A stretch of 64,000 nt of DNA, from positions 3,293,501 through 3,357,500 of the forward strand of contig CM068711.1 in assembly GCA_035079005.1 (NCBI GenBank), written 5' to 3'. The DNA is from Fraxinus americana (taxonomy: Eukaryota > Streptophyta > Magnoliopsida > Lamiales > Oleaceae). Position 1 is the first letter of the stretch; the number at the start of each line of letters is the position of its first letter. The position numbers and the translations under genes were made by a program. The notes below the pieces were generated by a model. That model ran no database searches. It had not been told where the DNA came from and saw only the letters and a list, made by a program, of their open reading frames with translations. Shown in pieces: positions 23,030-33,829 of this stretch.

Positions 23030-23042
23030 GGCTTTGATACCA
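23030..23042 (-). other. Primer-binding site of the copia element
   Basis: Minus strand TGGTATCAAAGCC, two bases from the 5' LTR edge. It matches the TGGTATCAGAGCC site complementary to initiator tRNA-Met, with one mismatch. Confidence 0.85.
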
Positions 23043-23597
23043 CTTGTAAAGAAAAATGCACAACGGAAGTAAATTGAACCAACAATTACAGAGAAATTCT
23101 CGCAACCAAGAAACTAATTCTTATTGCATTTTTTGGGCTCAGAATAGTCACATAGACATTGTACCCTTATGTACAAAGCAATAGCCACAAAACACCCCAA
23201 ATCCCTAATCTAAACCACACCGGTTACTCAATGGCTCGAGACAAACACACGGCCAAACCGGACATCACCTCTCTCTCTAACACCACCACAAAGGCAACTA
23301 ATCACAAAGATTAAAGGATTTAAACCACAAGTTAAAATCCACTAAAGATTTACAAAGAATAAAGAGAGAACACTCGAAGATAGGAATTGCCAGAAGCTTC
23401 ACAGACAAGTTAGAGAGAAAGAATGAATTAAGAGAAAATTACCCGAGAACCTGCATTTGAAGATTATATTTCAAAAAAAAGAAGATTAAGTTTTTTTTTC
23501 ATAAATCAGGTGTGGTGATTGTGCGAATATACATGGTGGTTGGGAGAATCTGTTAAATTGTGTGTGTAGTTTGTTGTGGTGGTGGTTATGGTGGCGA

Positions 23598-23965
23598 TCA
23601 CCTTCCCACAAGTTTTCAGATAAGTCGACTGCTTCCAAGGAAACAAGTTCTCCAAAACTCACTGGGATTTTTCTGCTCATTTGTTTTTGGAATTGAACCT
23701 CCGAAAGAGTTGTGCCAGAGACGAAGATATATCAGATTCTTGAGGTTGCCAAGTAAATTGGGAAGGTTTCCAGTCAATTTATTGAATCACAAATCCAGTG
23801 TCTCTAGCCGTTGTTTGAACATTCAGACAAGCCATCGATGAACTCCGTTATGTCACCATCAACTCTGTTGTTAAATTGATCGATTTGAGATCAAGGCGTT
23901 TCAGGCTAGTTAAATTGAATAACCACACCGGAATTGTGGAGTCAAAATCATTGTTGGAAAGGGAG
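23598..23965 (-). pseudogene. Captured leucine-rich-repeat receptor-like protein fragment
   Basis: Minus-strand text in several frames gives consecutive plant LRR units: FSLSNNDFDSTIPVWLFNL followed by TSLKRLDL; NNRVDGDITEFIDGLSECSN; LETLDL; NKLTGNLPNLLGNLKNLIYL followed by RLWHNSFGGSIP; and IPVSFGELVSLEAVDLSENL. The style matches receptor-like proteins (RLPs) of the immune type. At least two frameshifts, one in-frame stop and the lack of signal peptide, membrane segment or full repeat set show it is not functional. Confidence 0.8.
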
Positions 23966-24056
23966 AATATTGTGACCGTTTGTAACCGATCGTGACCATT
24001 TGTGACCGTTTGTGACTAATTAATTGTGACCAACTGTGACCAATTGGAACCAATTG
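23966..24056 (+). repeat. Cluster of six GTGAC motifs
   Basis: Six GTGAC copies lie in about 90 bp, with spacers such as gtttgtgaccg and aattgtgaccaa. It parallels the larger cluster at 7684-7945 in a separate Mutator-like element. Confidence 0.6.
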
Positions 24057-24861
24057 TGATTTGAAATTCTGAAATTTTTTTGGAGTGGTAACTAAAGCAG
24101 TTTGTCAGAGGAATCGTGAATAGTGGCCGGAGCGACCGTCGGAACTGTCGTCGGAGATCGCCGGAACTGTCGTCGGAGCGGCCGCCGAAGTAGATGCCGC
24201 CTCCGATGGAGAGAAAGGGTAGGGAGAGGATAGAGAGTAGAGAGAGAGAGATTTGGATTTGAAATTTAATAAATTTGGATAATTGTATTATATTATAATT
24301 AAAAATATTTAATTAATTGATTTAACACCTGATTTTTGAAAATATTTTTTAAGTTTGTTATTTTTGAAATGTGATTCTTATTTATAGGATTTATGTATTG
24401 TTCCCATGAATTAATCTGCCTTAGGAATCAAAGGCTCCAGCAGGTATATAACGGCCCAGGTTAAGAGCCAAATAATCAGCCCACAAGTTAGCCCATTCAT
24501 CTACAACCAGAGCAGCTCAAATGTGATTAGATTTGGGTCGGGGTTTATGGGCCTGTTGCTTTGAGTTATCGGGCAATGGACATTTATCTTTTCCAGCAAT
24601 ATGGGTCAAGCCCAATGGTTTCATCATTGCCCAAATGTTAGAAAACTAATGACAATAATGACATCATTTTCCAACAGGTGTCCTAACACGAAGTAGGCTC
24701 CTAATAAGTTAGGGATCGCATGGTTCAAGACTTCGGTAGCGAAAGAGCTGCTGGGTCGAAAGTACTCGATCTCGAGGACCCTAAACCCAAGGAGATCGTG
24801 AGAATCTGCCATAGATGGGCCCTGACATCCTCGGGTTTAGTGATCGGGTTTAGTAACATCA

Positions 24862-25638
24862 AAATTGGTATAATCAGGAGTGAATAACATTATTCTTTCA
24901 ATATACAAGCCCTCATGCAAGAAATATCAAACATGTAGCAAGTTTCGAGACCTTTCTTTTTTTTTGCAATAATCTTATTTGAATTTTATACCTAAAATTT
25001 AGCAATTGTTCTTATTAGTCAATATAACTCCACCACCATCAACACTTCCATCATGCCCGACAAGGCCACCATACTTCAATATTCTAATCTCTTCGTCACT
25101 TCGTTTTGAAAAATAAAAAATAGCCATGAACCTAATTTACCTGTCTCAATTTTACTCCAATAAAATTGGCAAAAAAATTGCCCGTAGAGTCCACACGGGA
25201 TGGTATACCTGTACCCTTCCTTACCATAACCCGCGGACTAGGTGATTTCCCTCACTGGATAAACACAAACACGTACGACCTTTGAGCTTCACTTACCTCC
25301 CAAGTTTTCTTTGGAAAGAAGAAAAGAAAATTAAAAAACATAATTAAAGAAATAATATGGAGAATCTCAATTAATATAAGAATAAGACCCCCATTCCTAA
25401 ACAATTCTGTAAAGTAAGAGTGAAGCGTGGCTCACGTTGACGCGTGGATTTCATGTATGTAGATTGTATCTTCTCGCTGTTTTCTGTTTTAATTCCCCGT
25501 AATTTCGCTTTAATACTATCATATTTTGATATTTTCAGTTAATTATAAGTTAGGGTGTTTCTATAATTTTATGTAGAGGAGTTTCTGCGGCTTACCTGGA
25601 ACACTATTTGGAGGGTTTGGTGATTATACGCATAAACT
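24862..25638. other. Upstream region of the NBR1-like gene
   Basis: No coding region is supported. The stretch 25140-25280 is less AT-rich and unassigned. The promoter and 5' UTR of the NBR1-like gene should lie between about 25400 and 25638; no clear TATA box was picked. Confidence 0.4.
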
Positions 25639-28600
25639 ATGGAGATTGTGATCAAGGTTCGTTTTTTTCTCGTTTTATGTGAATTTTTTGTTTTATATGC
25701 TATTTGTAATGGGTTTAGTTGCTTTTCGTGTTGTTTGTGATGTGAGTTGTTAATTTCTTGGTAATTTAATAGCGGTTCTTGATTGTGCTCTGTTTTTTTC
25801 AGTGATTATTATTTTTCTTTTTTGTGCCTTCCAACAGTTCCCTCTTTATCTTTCGTGTGTGTAGTAGTGAGTTCTACAAATTGTTTTACCAATTGCTTAT
25901 TATGCTCATTTTGCAGGGTCTGGTTTTAATTAAACCCCACCTTCTAGCTTTGTTTTCCAAGCTTCTGTAGTGTTCATGAGCTAAATTAGTCGAGTTTGTA
26001 GGATTTGTCCTTCTCTAGATCCCCCCTTTTTAATAGTTGGGGTTTGATTATGGGTATCATTGTCAGTGCTGATGGGATTCATATTTTTTATTTTTTGTCT
26101 CAGTGTATGGTCTTATGTTTCTAACTATTTTTGTTCTCTAATTACTGTCTGAACTGTGTCTTAGAAGTTTCCCGGTTTTCTTCTTCAAATTTTAATTTCT
26201 CAGCTTCAAGTAGTTTTCTATTTTCAGATTTTTATTTCTCTGCTTCGAATTGAGATCTAACCACAAAGAGTGCCTCCAATCCCAATTTTGTTTTGATGTA
26301 ATGTTTAGCACAAGTGTGCTATGTTGTGCCGTCTAATGCTTTGTTGGGTTGTAAATAGTCCACGATGGAGCTAGACAAGTTAATGGATGTTTCTGGTGTC
26401 TGAATGTTTGTGGAAAAGCTTTATGAATGAATGCAACATGTGTCCAATGGGCCAATGATATAAAGTTTAAATCATAAGATACTCATACTTGACACCTTTT
26501 TACAGGTCAAGTACGGGGATACCTTAAGGCGCTTCAATGCAAGTGTTGTGGATCAGGAACTTGCTCTTAACATGGATGGACTGAGAGAGAAGATTCTTTC
26601 CCTCTTTAACTTTTCTCGTAATAAAGAGCTTACGCTAACTTATATTGACGAAGATGGTGATGTGGTGACACTTGTGGATGATGAAGATCTCCGTGATGTG
26701 GTGAGGCAGGCCCTAAATCCTTTGAGGATTACTGTGAAATTGAATGCTGAAAAGAGCAGCAGACCTTATACTCGGTCAAGTGGAAGTTCTACTCCCCTGA
26801 CATCTCCTGGTGTCCAGCCACCTTTCCAAATGTTGAAGTCCAATATTTCTGAAATTTTGAAATCAGTACCAGAGCCTCTAGCTAAAGCACCAGGGATAGC
26901 TGAGCTGGTCGATAGCTTTTCAAAGACGGGATTGTCAGCTTACCTTAGTAAACTCTCGGAGTCCCAAATTTCTGGAAGCACCTCAGATGCAACAAAGACT
27001 AAAGATGCAGATTGTTCAAATGTTTCACCTGTCACATCGAAGGACTTTCAAACCACATCTGAAGAGCCATCCTTGAGAAGCAACAAGGATTTACCAAAAC
27101 TTAAACCTGAGCACCAAATACGTTCTGACAAAATAAAACATGATAAGGTGATACCGGAAAAAGATTCTACAGAGTTAAATAAGCCCAGTGTTCCTCGCCT
27201 AGGACCGAAGCCCCCCAACATGGTTGGTTCCATTAAATATCCTGATTCTGAGAAGTGGTGCACTCCCAATGATGGGATAAAAAATGTGTTTCACAGTGGC
27301 ATTGGGAAGTCTCGTGATTCGCATCTTGATCCTAGCTTCATTGTTGAATGTCCATTTGCCGGGATACCCCTGAGAAATGACTTTGATATGCCACCTCCAT
27401 CTGGTTCTCATGGATGCCCGTTCAAAAGGAGCAATAGTCAGAGTGACAGTAATGCAATCTTCCATAGAGGTATCTGTTGTGATGGTTGTGGGGTTCATCC
27501 AATAACCGGCATTAGGTTCAAGTCGAAAGTGTAAGATATTGTATATTTTTTTTATGAATTCATCTATTATAGGCAATTTTCAGACAATCACTCTTTTTGG
27601 TTGTTTCTGCAGTAAAGAGGACTACGATCTGTGCAGCATCTGCTTTGCAAAAATGGGAAATGACACTGACTACATCAGCATTGACCGTCCAGTGGCTTAT
27701 CGGCACTCCTCTTTCAAGGGGCCTCGTCACTTTGTACGTACATTGCCATCTGTTTGTCCTCCTTTTTATAGTTTTCCTTTTTGCATAAATGGTTATCTTT
27801 CTATGTTAAGCTATATCTGGCTTATGTGATATTCTCAATTGCAGCATGAGCATTCTCCAACAATACCACCAGTCTTCAGGGGCTGCAAGGGCAGTGCACC
27901 TTTGAAGCTGGATAGTCGCTTCATTCAGGATGTGAATATCCTGGATGGTACTATTGTGGCTCCTTTGACCCCATTTACCAAGATTTGGCGGATGAGGAAC
28001 AGTGGTACTCTTGTGTGGCCACAGAAAACAAAACTTGTATGGATTGGAGGGGACAAATTAGGTGATGTGTGTTCCGTTGAGGTTGAGGTGGGTTATCTTT
28101 TTAATTTATGTTTTTATCTGCATTTTCTTGCCGTCTGTTATGCATTCCCTTTATCTGCATCGCTTTCGTTTTCACTTCTTGTTTCTTCTTCAAAGCGGAA
28201 AGCACAAGTTGTTGGGATAACTTGGGTTATATACACTGTTGAATGGTGGTCAATTGTAACAGTATATATTTTTCACTCTTTGATACACTATTTTTCTACT
28301 CTTGTTTCTTCGGGTCCGATTTTTCTAGGAGCACTTTTTTCCTGTATTTATCTGTATACTATATAAATATTGTTCGTCATAAAAGAAAAGCAGTAACCAT
28401 ACTTAGATTTCTACCACGGCAGATTCCAGCAGCTGGTTTGGCTGTAGACCAGGAGCTTGATGTGGCAGTGGACTTTGTTGCTCCAGAGCTTCCTGGCCGC
28501 TATCTCTCATATTGGAGGATGGCCTCACCCGCTGGCCAAAAGTTTGGGCAACGTGTTTGGGTTCTCATCCAGGTTGGGTTGGCACCATATTATTATCCCT

Positions 28601-29784
28601 TGTTCACTCATGTTTTGCCGTATTATCTATGTATATATGGATTGATTTTCTCTGTGTTTATGAAGGTGGATACTTCTCCTACAGAGCCGTTACATGAAAT
28701 TGTTCCCGGCTTGAACCTAAACCTGCCTCCCGTCAGCAATGGCGCAACAGTCCCTGAAATAATAAATGAGGACTCCAACCCCGTAGTGGACAAGCACCAT
28801 GAGCCTGACAACTCCGACAAGACATCTGAGTCTGGGCAACAAGTACTCGAGGTGCAACCAAACACTGAGCAGGATGTGAAATTCCCTACTAATAATAGCT
28901 TGTTGGTTGGCGGCGGCGAGTCGAGCTCTGTTCCATTTGCACCTCCTCCTTCTGGCTTATATCCTATTATCGATCTTTCTGAAGTAGAACCAGCATTGGC
29001 TCATCCAACTCTCTTTGTGCCTTCCGCTGCATCGACTGCTGTTATAAATGCTCAGGCGTCTGCTCAAGGAGTTATGGAAATGAATGAAGTTGAGGGAAAA
29101 CTCCTCAGGGAACTTGAGGATATGGGTTTCAAACAGGTTGATCAGAACAAGGAGGTCTTGAGGACTAACGAGTATGACTTGGAGCTATCTGTGGATGAAC
29201 TTTGTGGAGTTTTTGAATGGGATCCTATACTGGAGGAGCTGCAGGAGATGGTTCGTTTCTTGTTTCGCATTTACCAATATGACATGTTTGTTATGCTGAA
29301 TTGGACAGTTCTGAATTAAGCCCCTGTTTGACACCCATTCTCTTTTTTAAAAAATAAATAAATAATTCTCTTCCTTCGTTTCAACCACACATTTTCAAAT
29401 AAAATAATATTACACACAAATCTAAATTTTTTCATCACATTTCCACCACACATTCTCCCATCAATAACTATTCCAAAATTTATATTCTCTTCAAAATGGG
29501 TGCCAAACACTCACTAAAGAATAAAAACGAGTTTAAAAATCTTGTCTGTTATAATGTCCAACACTGTTCAATATAGTACCAAACATGCCTACATTGTACT
29601 ATAATTATCCTCTGTTTCCTTCTAGCATTCTGTTTTTGCTTATGGTCGAATTCTTACTATTATTCACTGGCACGGGCCAATGATGCAGGGTTTCCAGGAT
29701 ACAGAAATGAACAAGAAACTGCTGAAGAAGAACAATGGAAGTATCAAGCGTGTGGTCATGGATCTTATTACTGGAGAGAGATAG
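25639..29784 (+). CDS. NBR1: NBR1/Joka2-type selective autophagy receptor, 745 aa
   Basis: Seven exons fit in frame: 25639-25656, 26506-27530, 27613-27733, 27845-28087, 28423-28572, 28666-29250, 29689-29784. Plant NBR1 binds ubiquitinated cargo and ATG8 to load autophagosomes. Domains in order: PB1 (about 1-86, VKYGDTLRRF with basic residues, then the acidic YIDEDGDVVTLVDDEDL); ZZ zinc finger (about 325-375, CCDGC and CSIC); the four-Trp NBR1 (FW) domain (about 400-520, IWRMRNSGTLVWP ... YWRMASP); then two UBA domains (about 660-700 and 705-745). An ATG8-interacting WDPI (704-707) sits between the UBAs, as in plant homologues. The first exon codes for six residues only (MEIVIK). Length is close to the family norm. 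A Tourist-like MITE lies in the last intron. Confidence 0.92.
29320..29514. mobile_element. Tourist-like MITE in the last NBR1 intron, TSD TAA
   Basis: It is flanked by TAA at 29317-29319 and 29515-29517. Ends gcccctgtttgacacccatt and aatgggtgccaaacactcac are inverted repeats. It lies 69 bp inside the intron, away from both splice sites. Confidence 0.8.
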
Positions 29785-30134
29785 TCAAGTAAAGATCAAG
29801 GTCCTAATAAACGTATGAAGTATAAATAGTTGGTGTTATCAATAAATGTGCGGTTAGAACTTGTTTTGGTATGTTACCTTCTGAATCTTAGTTTCTTGGT
29901 GCATTTCTATTTCCTTCTCTGAAACTTGGTGAACTTTAGTATTGTGTATAACTCGTCAAACGATGTTCATATATCTGTGTTTTAATCTAATACTATCTTG
30001 TTGGGGGTTCTATTTTGGCCGACCGTGCTTGTTTCTATATAAATAAATTGACCTCTACTAATAGTCCAATGATGTGCATATTAGCTTGTTTGATAACGTA
30101 GATTTTATAGTATTTGACAGTATCTGGAATGAAT
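29785..30134. other. 3' region of the NBR1-like gene
   Basis: Probable 3' UTR followed by AT-rich spacer. AATAAA occurs within atcaataaatgtg near 29840 and could serve as a poly(A) signal. Confidence 0.4.
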
Positions 30135-30940
30135 TAGAGTTTAAATTCCATATCCTGCATTCCTCATGGCCACAATCTTCTCCACTTCATCAAATCTTCC
30201 AAGACTAGTCAGTGACCTATTAATCTGCTCTATATTTGTTTACAACCCTAAACACCAAATCAAGATCCGGAGGATGACGTGGTGAAACACTTTTACTAAT
30301 GGCTTGAATGGGCTATCCATCATATGCTCGTACAGTTCCACTGTATCCCTTGACATCTTATTCTTCTGAAATTGCCTTAAAAACTTGTACATATCAAGAT
30401 CCTTCTCAAAACCGCCACTCTTTATCTCTGTAACTATACTCCAGAACTCCCGGATTAATCCATCACAGCAAAGAACCTGCAAAATCCCATTATACGTAAC
30501 AGCATTATGCTTGAAACCAAAACCTCCACCAATCCAAATAAAAAAATGCGAAAAGCGTTCAGAATCTTATTCCTCTAAGCTCTTTGAAAACCTGGGTGAT
30601 TTTCAACTCCTCTAATTTCCTCTCCACCTCCTCCCCATTCTGCACTTTTAACTACTTGAGCGACCTCTTTTGCCAAATTATGCATAGCATTCTCTTTGAT
30701 CTAGATTACTTATCAGGAAAAAAAAAAAAAAATGCATTCTCTTTGATCAGCCTTCCATAATAATGTCTCAAAACAGTGGCCACATTTTCCATCTTTAAAT
30801 TCCGAAAAATCCCGAACATTTGTCTTGTATGTTTCCTTATCAATATAGTACACTCTCTCTCATAACTGTGACCCAAAATTCCGTCAAAAAATCCTCGTTA
30901 GCATAAATTCTTAGCATCAAGCTATACATAGAAGAACTGG
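30135..30940 (-). pseudogene. Pentatricopeptide repeat (PPR) gene remnant
   Basis: The minus strand reads as pieces of one PPR protein: LMLRIYANEDFLTEFWVTVM; MFGIFRNLKMENVATVLRHY followed by YGRLIKENA; NAMHNLAKEVAQVVKSAEWG; EEVERKLEELKITQVFKELR; FKHNAVTYNGILQVLCCDGL; REFWSIVTEIKSGGFEKDLD followed by MYKFLRQFQKNKMSRDTVEL and YEHMMDSPFKP; then INRSLTSLGRFDEVEKIV. They come in the right order but in different frames, with stops and gaps. Related plant PPR proteins work in organelle RNA metabolism. The start and end of the gene are missing. Confidence 0.75.
30687..30748 (+). mobile_element. 32-bp poly(A) retroposed insertion with 15-bp TSD
   Basis: A 32-bp insert (30702-30733), tagattacttatcagg plus a run of 15 A and a T, is flanked by perfect 15-bp repeats GCATTCTCTTTGATC (30687-30701 and 30734-30748). 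The poly(A) and long TSD fit target-primed reverse transcription. It breaks the PPR remnant at the codons for IKENA. Confidence 0.7.
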
Positions 30941-32050
30941 GTTCAATTCTCAAGAACCCATTTGAGAAGAGTGTACAAGAAGAGGAATTTTTCCTCCTGG
31001 GTAAAGCGTTTTAAAAAGGGGGTGAACAGACCCAGACCCAATTTAACCCATAATAAATTAATAATATTGTTTTACACTTTTCTGTTTATGCAAGATAAAT
31101 TACTCAACGTTAATATATACATGAGAAAGGAAATTTCAATTGGTGAGACATACTGCAATAATTAAACTTTAGCCAACTGAAGTAAGCTACTGCATAGTAA
31201 AATGAATTATTCAATGCATTGCATACACGACAGTTGAAACATAGTAATTTGCATTGATACAATAACTTCGACTGCCGATTTAAATTACCAACTTTATCTA
31301 CTATGAACACATAGATGACACGCAATGAAAAGAACATAAAACCATGCCTTGAAGTTAAATCTAATGACAAGTATGATGAACTACATAGAATTATTCCAGC
31401 TATGTATGAGGAAATAGTTGATGCCGTGTCCAATCCATAAGGGATTCACCAGAGGCCACCATTTTAATCAGCAGTCAGCATCAATGAAGTAAGGACCAAT
31501 CAACAAAAATTGACAAATTCTAAAGATATATTAGTACAAGCAACAAAACATACATTCCTACTGAAAGTGCTGATGAATTTGAAGAACTGCAGACCAAAGG
31601 ACATCCCAACTGGTCTGCAGGAAGTTCTCATTTCATTTGAATAAGTAGAATAATTTCAAAGGCCACTAGCTGCTTAAAACTACTACTGCTCCATGAAAGT
31701 ACATCAAAATGAGTTTACAAATAACACAGTTTTTTTTTTTTTTCCCCCTAAAGGCCACCAAATCATTGAACTTGCAGAAGAAAACTCTCAATTATTACTG
31801 AAAGCAGAAAGACTTAACAATGTCGTTATTATACAAGTTGCTCAAAAAGCAATGAACAAAACATAAGACACTTCCATTGAATTATCACAACAATTAACTG
31901 AAATTAATACACTAATGCATAACAAAAGTAACACCAAAGAAAGCCCATATATTAAATTAAATTCAAGACTTTGCAGCCAAAGGAGAAATAATTTCACAAA
32001 ATCATGGATATATCACCAAGTGAAGCATGGTGGCTCGTGTATTTGATGGC
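30941..32050. other. Spacer with the 3' end of the EF-Tu gene
   Basis: No gene is supported. Sequence just left of 32051 should hold the 3' UTR of the EF-Tu gene (minus strand). A T(14) run lies near 31731. Confidence 0.5.
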
Positions 32051-33505
32051 TCACTCAACAATCTCCTGAATGACACCAGCACCGACTGTCTTTCCTCCCT
32101 CTCGGATAGCAAACCTCATCCCTTGCTCACAAGCAACTGGCATAATAAGCTCGACCACCATCTTCACTCGGTCGCCAGGCATCACCATCTTCGATTCTTC
32201 ATCCTTGTCATTCATGATCGTGGACACCCTCCCTGTCACATCAGTAGTCCTCATGTAAAACTGTGGTCTGTACCCCGCAAAAAAGGGGGAATGCCTTCCA
32301 CCCTCCTCCTTCTTCAACACATATACAATGGCTGTAAACTTTGTGTGTGGAGTTATAGTCCCAGGTTTAGACAAAACCATCCCCCTCTGAATATCTACCT
32401 TCTGAATACCTCTCAACAACAAACCGACATTGTCCCCAGCCATCGCCTCGTCCAAAGTCTTTTGAAACATCTCAACGCCAGTCACAGTAGTATTCCTAGT
32501 CTCTCTCAATCCGACAATATCCACAGTCTCACCAATCCTAATTTTTCCTCTCTCTACCCTCCCGGTAGCTACAGTTCCTCTACCTGTGATAGTAAAAACA
32601 TCCTCAATAGCCATCAAGAACGGCAAATCAGTCTGCCTTTGAGGAATAGGAATATAATCATCAACGGCATCCATCAATTCGTAAATCTTATCAACCCATT
32701 CGTTTTCACCCCTTTTAATCCCTGGATTCGCCATTAATGCCTCTAAAGCTAGTAAAGCAGAGCCCGAAACAATTGGAATATCATCACCAGGAAATTCATA
32801 TGAAGACAACAATTCCCTTACCTCAAGTTCAACTAATTGAAGCAGCTCTTCATCATCAACCTGGTCTTGTTTGTTCAAGAAAACCACCATATTCGGCACC
32901 CCAACTTGTTTAGCAAGCAGAATGTGCTCTTTCGTCTGGGGCATAGGCCCATCTGCCCCTGACACCACCAAAATAGCACCATCCATTTGTGCAGCACCGG
33001 TAATCATGTTCTTAACATAATCAGCATGTCCAGGACAATCCACATGGGCATAGTGGCGGTTCTCAGTCTCGTATTCCACAGTAGCAGTATTAATGGTAAT
33101 ACCACGGGCGCGTTCTTCTGGGGCGGCATCAATTTCGTCGTACTTTTTAGGGGCGGAGCCTCCAAGTGAGGCCAAGGCCATAGTCAGAGCAGCAGTAAGA
33201 GTGGTCTTTCCATGGTCGACGTGGCCAATTGTTCCAATATTGACATGGGGTTTCTTCCGCTCGAATTTTCCCCTAGCGGCCCTGACTGTAAATCTTCGGT
33301 GAGACCGGTGGGTGGTGGCGGCAGCGGCGGCGGGATGGACAGAAAGGGTAGATAAAGAAGGAGTAAATGAAGAGGAAAACACAATTTTTGTGGATTTTGA
33401 AGAACTGGGTGTAAGGGAGGGACCAGATGAAGAAGACTGGGTGTAAGCGTATGAAAGTCTTGAAGAGGCAGTTGCGGCCGCAGCGGCGGCTGAAATTGAA
33501 GCCAT
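32051..33505 (-). CDS. tufA: Chloroplast elongation factor Tu, nuclear encoded, 484 aa
   Basis: A single uninterrupted frame codes for EF-Tu, the GTPase that brings aminoacyl-tRNA to the plastid ribosome. Residues 1 to about 76 form a Ser/Ala/Thr-rich transit peptide with few acidic residues; the mature protein probably starts near ARGKFERKKPH. GTPase motifs: G1 GHVDHGKT (94-101), G2 GITIN (135-139), G3 DCPGH (156-160), G4 NKQD (211-214) and G5 SGSAL. Domains 2 and 3 follow (FTITGRGTVATGRVERG, FYMRTTDVTG) and the C-terminus is GAGVIQEIVE. Lack of introns is usual for plant nuclear tufA genes. The start is the first ATG and gives a transit peptide of normal length. No disruption is seen. Confidence 0.97.
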   Translation of the reverse strand: MASISAAAAAATASSRLSYAYTQSSSSGPSLTPSSSKSTKIVFSSSFTPSLSTLSVHPAAAAATTHRSHRRFTVRAARGKFERKKPHVNIGTIGHVDHGKTTLTAALTMALASLGGSAPKKYDEIDAAPEERARGITINTATVEYETENRHYAHVDCPGHADYVKNMITGAAQMDGAILVVSGADGPMPQTKEHILLAKQVGVPNMVVFLNKQDQVDDEELLQLVELEVRELLSSYEFPGDDIPIVSGSALLALEALMANPGIKRGENEWVDKIYELMDAVDDYIPIPQRQTDLPFLMAIEDVFTITGRGTVATGRVERGKIRIGETVDIVGLRETRNTTVTGVEMFQKTLDEAMAGDNVGLLLRGIQKVDIQRGMVLSKPGTITPHTKFTAIVYVLKKEEGGRHSPFFAGYRPQFYMRTTDVTGRVSTIMNDKDEESKMVMPGDRVKMVVELIMPVACEQGMRFAIREGGKTVGAGVIQEIVE

Positions 33506-33829
33506 AGACGAAGGATTAGGTACAGACTTAAAAAAATGGAATTTGTAGAGAGACAGTGTGTGTGTGTTTTAGAGAGAGAGAGAGAGGGAAAGGGTGTGAG
33601 GGTTTGTGTGTGGTGTGTTTAAGGGATAACGGTGTATCTATGAGAAGAGGAAACAGGATCCCAAAAGGTGATTTTATCCATTTCTACCATAAGATAAATT
33701 TAGGGTGTATTGTGATCGGCGGGAGCATGGGATTTCTGTGCTATTCAGGTGTTATGATGCCACGTGTAATATCAGGTCAACTGGTTCTTGGACTCTAGTG
33801 TAACTCAACCATGTTTGGCGAAACTTACT
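33506..33829. other. Promoter region of the EF-Tu gene
   Basis: On the minus strand a (CT)n-rich leader is present (plus-strand gagagagagagaga near 33573-33586). No coding sequence is supported. Confidence 0.45.

Larger units (their letters stand above)
23432..24405 (-). mobile_element. Pack-MULE-like element, TSD ATGAATTAA
   Basis: The 974-bp insert is flanked by perfect 9-bp repeats ATGAATTAA (23423-23431 and 24406-24414); the empty site is visible in the other LTR near 18695. Ends are gagaaaattacccgag and ttatgtattgttccc; about 90 bp of each side pairs weakly as an inverted repeat. Reading the minus strand, a CT-rich leader (about 24215-24260) comes first, then a GC-rich part, the GTGAC cluster, then a piece of an LRR receptor-like protein gene in sense orientation. 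No transposase. Confidence 0.8.
18308..24676 (-). mobile_element. Copia LTR retrotransposon, internally deleted, TSD GGTGT
   Basis: Two LTRs (18308-18965 and 23045-24676) run TG...CA and are flanked by GGTGT at 18303-18307 and 24677-24681. The element reads right to left: 5' LTR, primer-binding site (23030-23042), leader, gag, protease, partial reverse transcriptase, polypurine tract (18966-18976), 3' LTR. The integrase core and most of the RT-RNase H part are missing, so it cannot move alone. Leaving out the insertion and one 9-bp gap, the LTRs differ by about a dozen substitutions over about 650 bp, so the insertion is fairly recent. A Mutator-like element sits in the 5' LTR. Confidence 0.9.
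23045..24676 (-). repeat. 5' LTR of the copia element, interrupted
   Basis: The LTR is 649 bp once the Mutator-like insertion (23432-24405) and one 9-bp TSD copy are removed. It lacks 9 bp present in the other LTR. Confidence 0.9.
17888..24861 (-). mobile_element. Probable older solo LTR split by the copia insertion
   Basis: When the copia element is removed, 17888-18302 joins 24677-24861 into about 600 bp. On the minus strand this begins TGATGTTAC, has a TATA-like tataaatatatc (complement near 18092-18103), and ends AGTATCA, all LTR-like. No second LTR, primer-binding site or clear TSD was found, so the call rests on layout and composition. Confidence 0.4.

Noticed and set aside
28243..29319. 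A 358-codon open frame across the NBR1 gene
   Set aside because: It reads through introns 4 and 5 and into intron 6 of the NBR1 gene. The spliced model restores the FW and UBA domains exactly.
32027..32737. Open frame of 236 codons on the plus strand
   Set aside because: It is the antisense shadow of the EF-Tu gene, with no recognisable domain.
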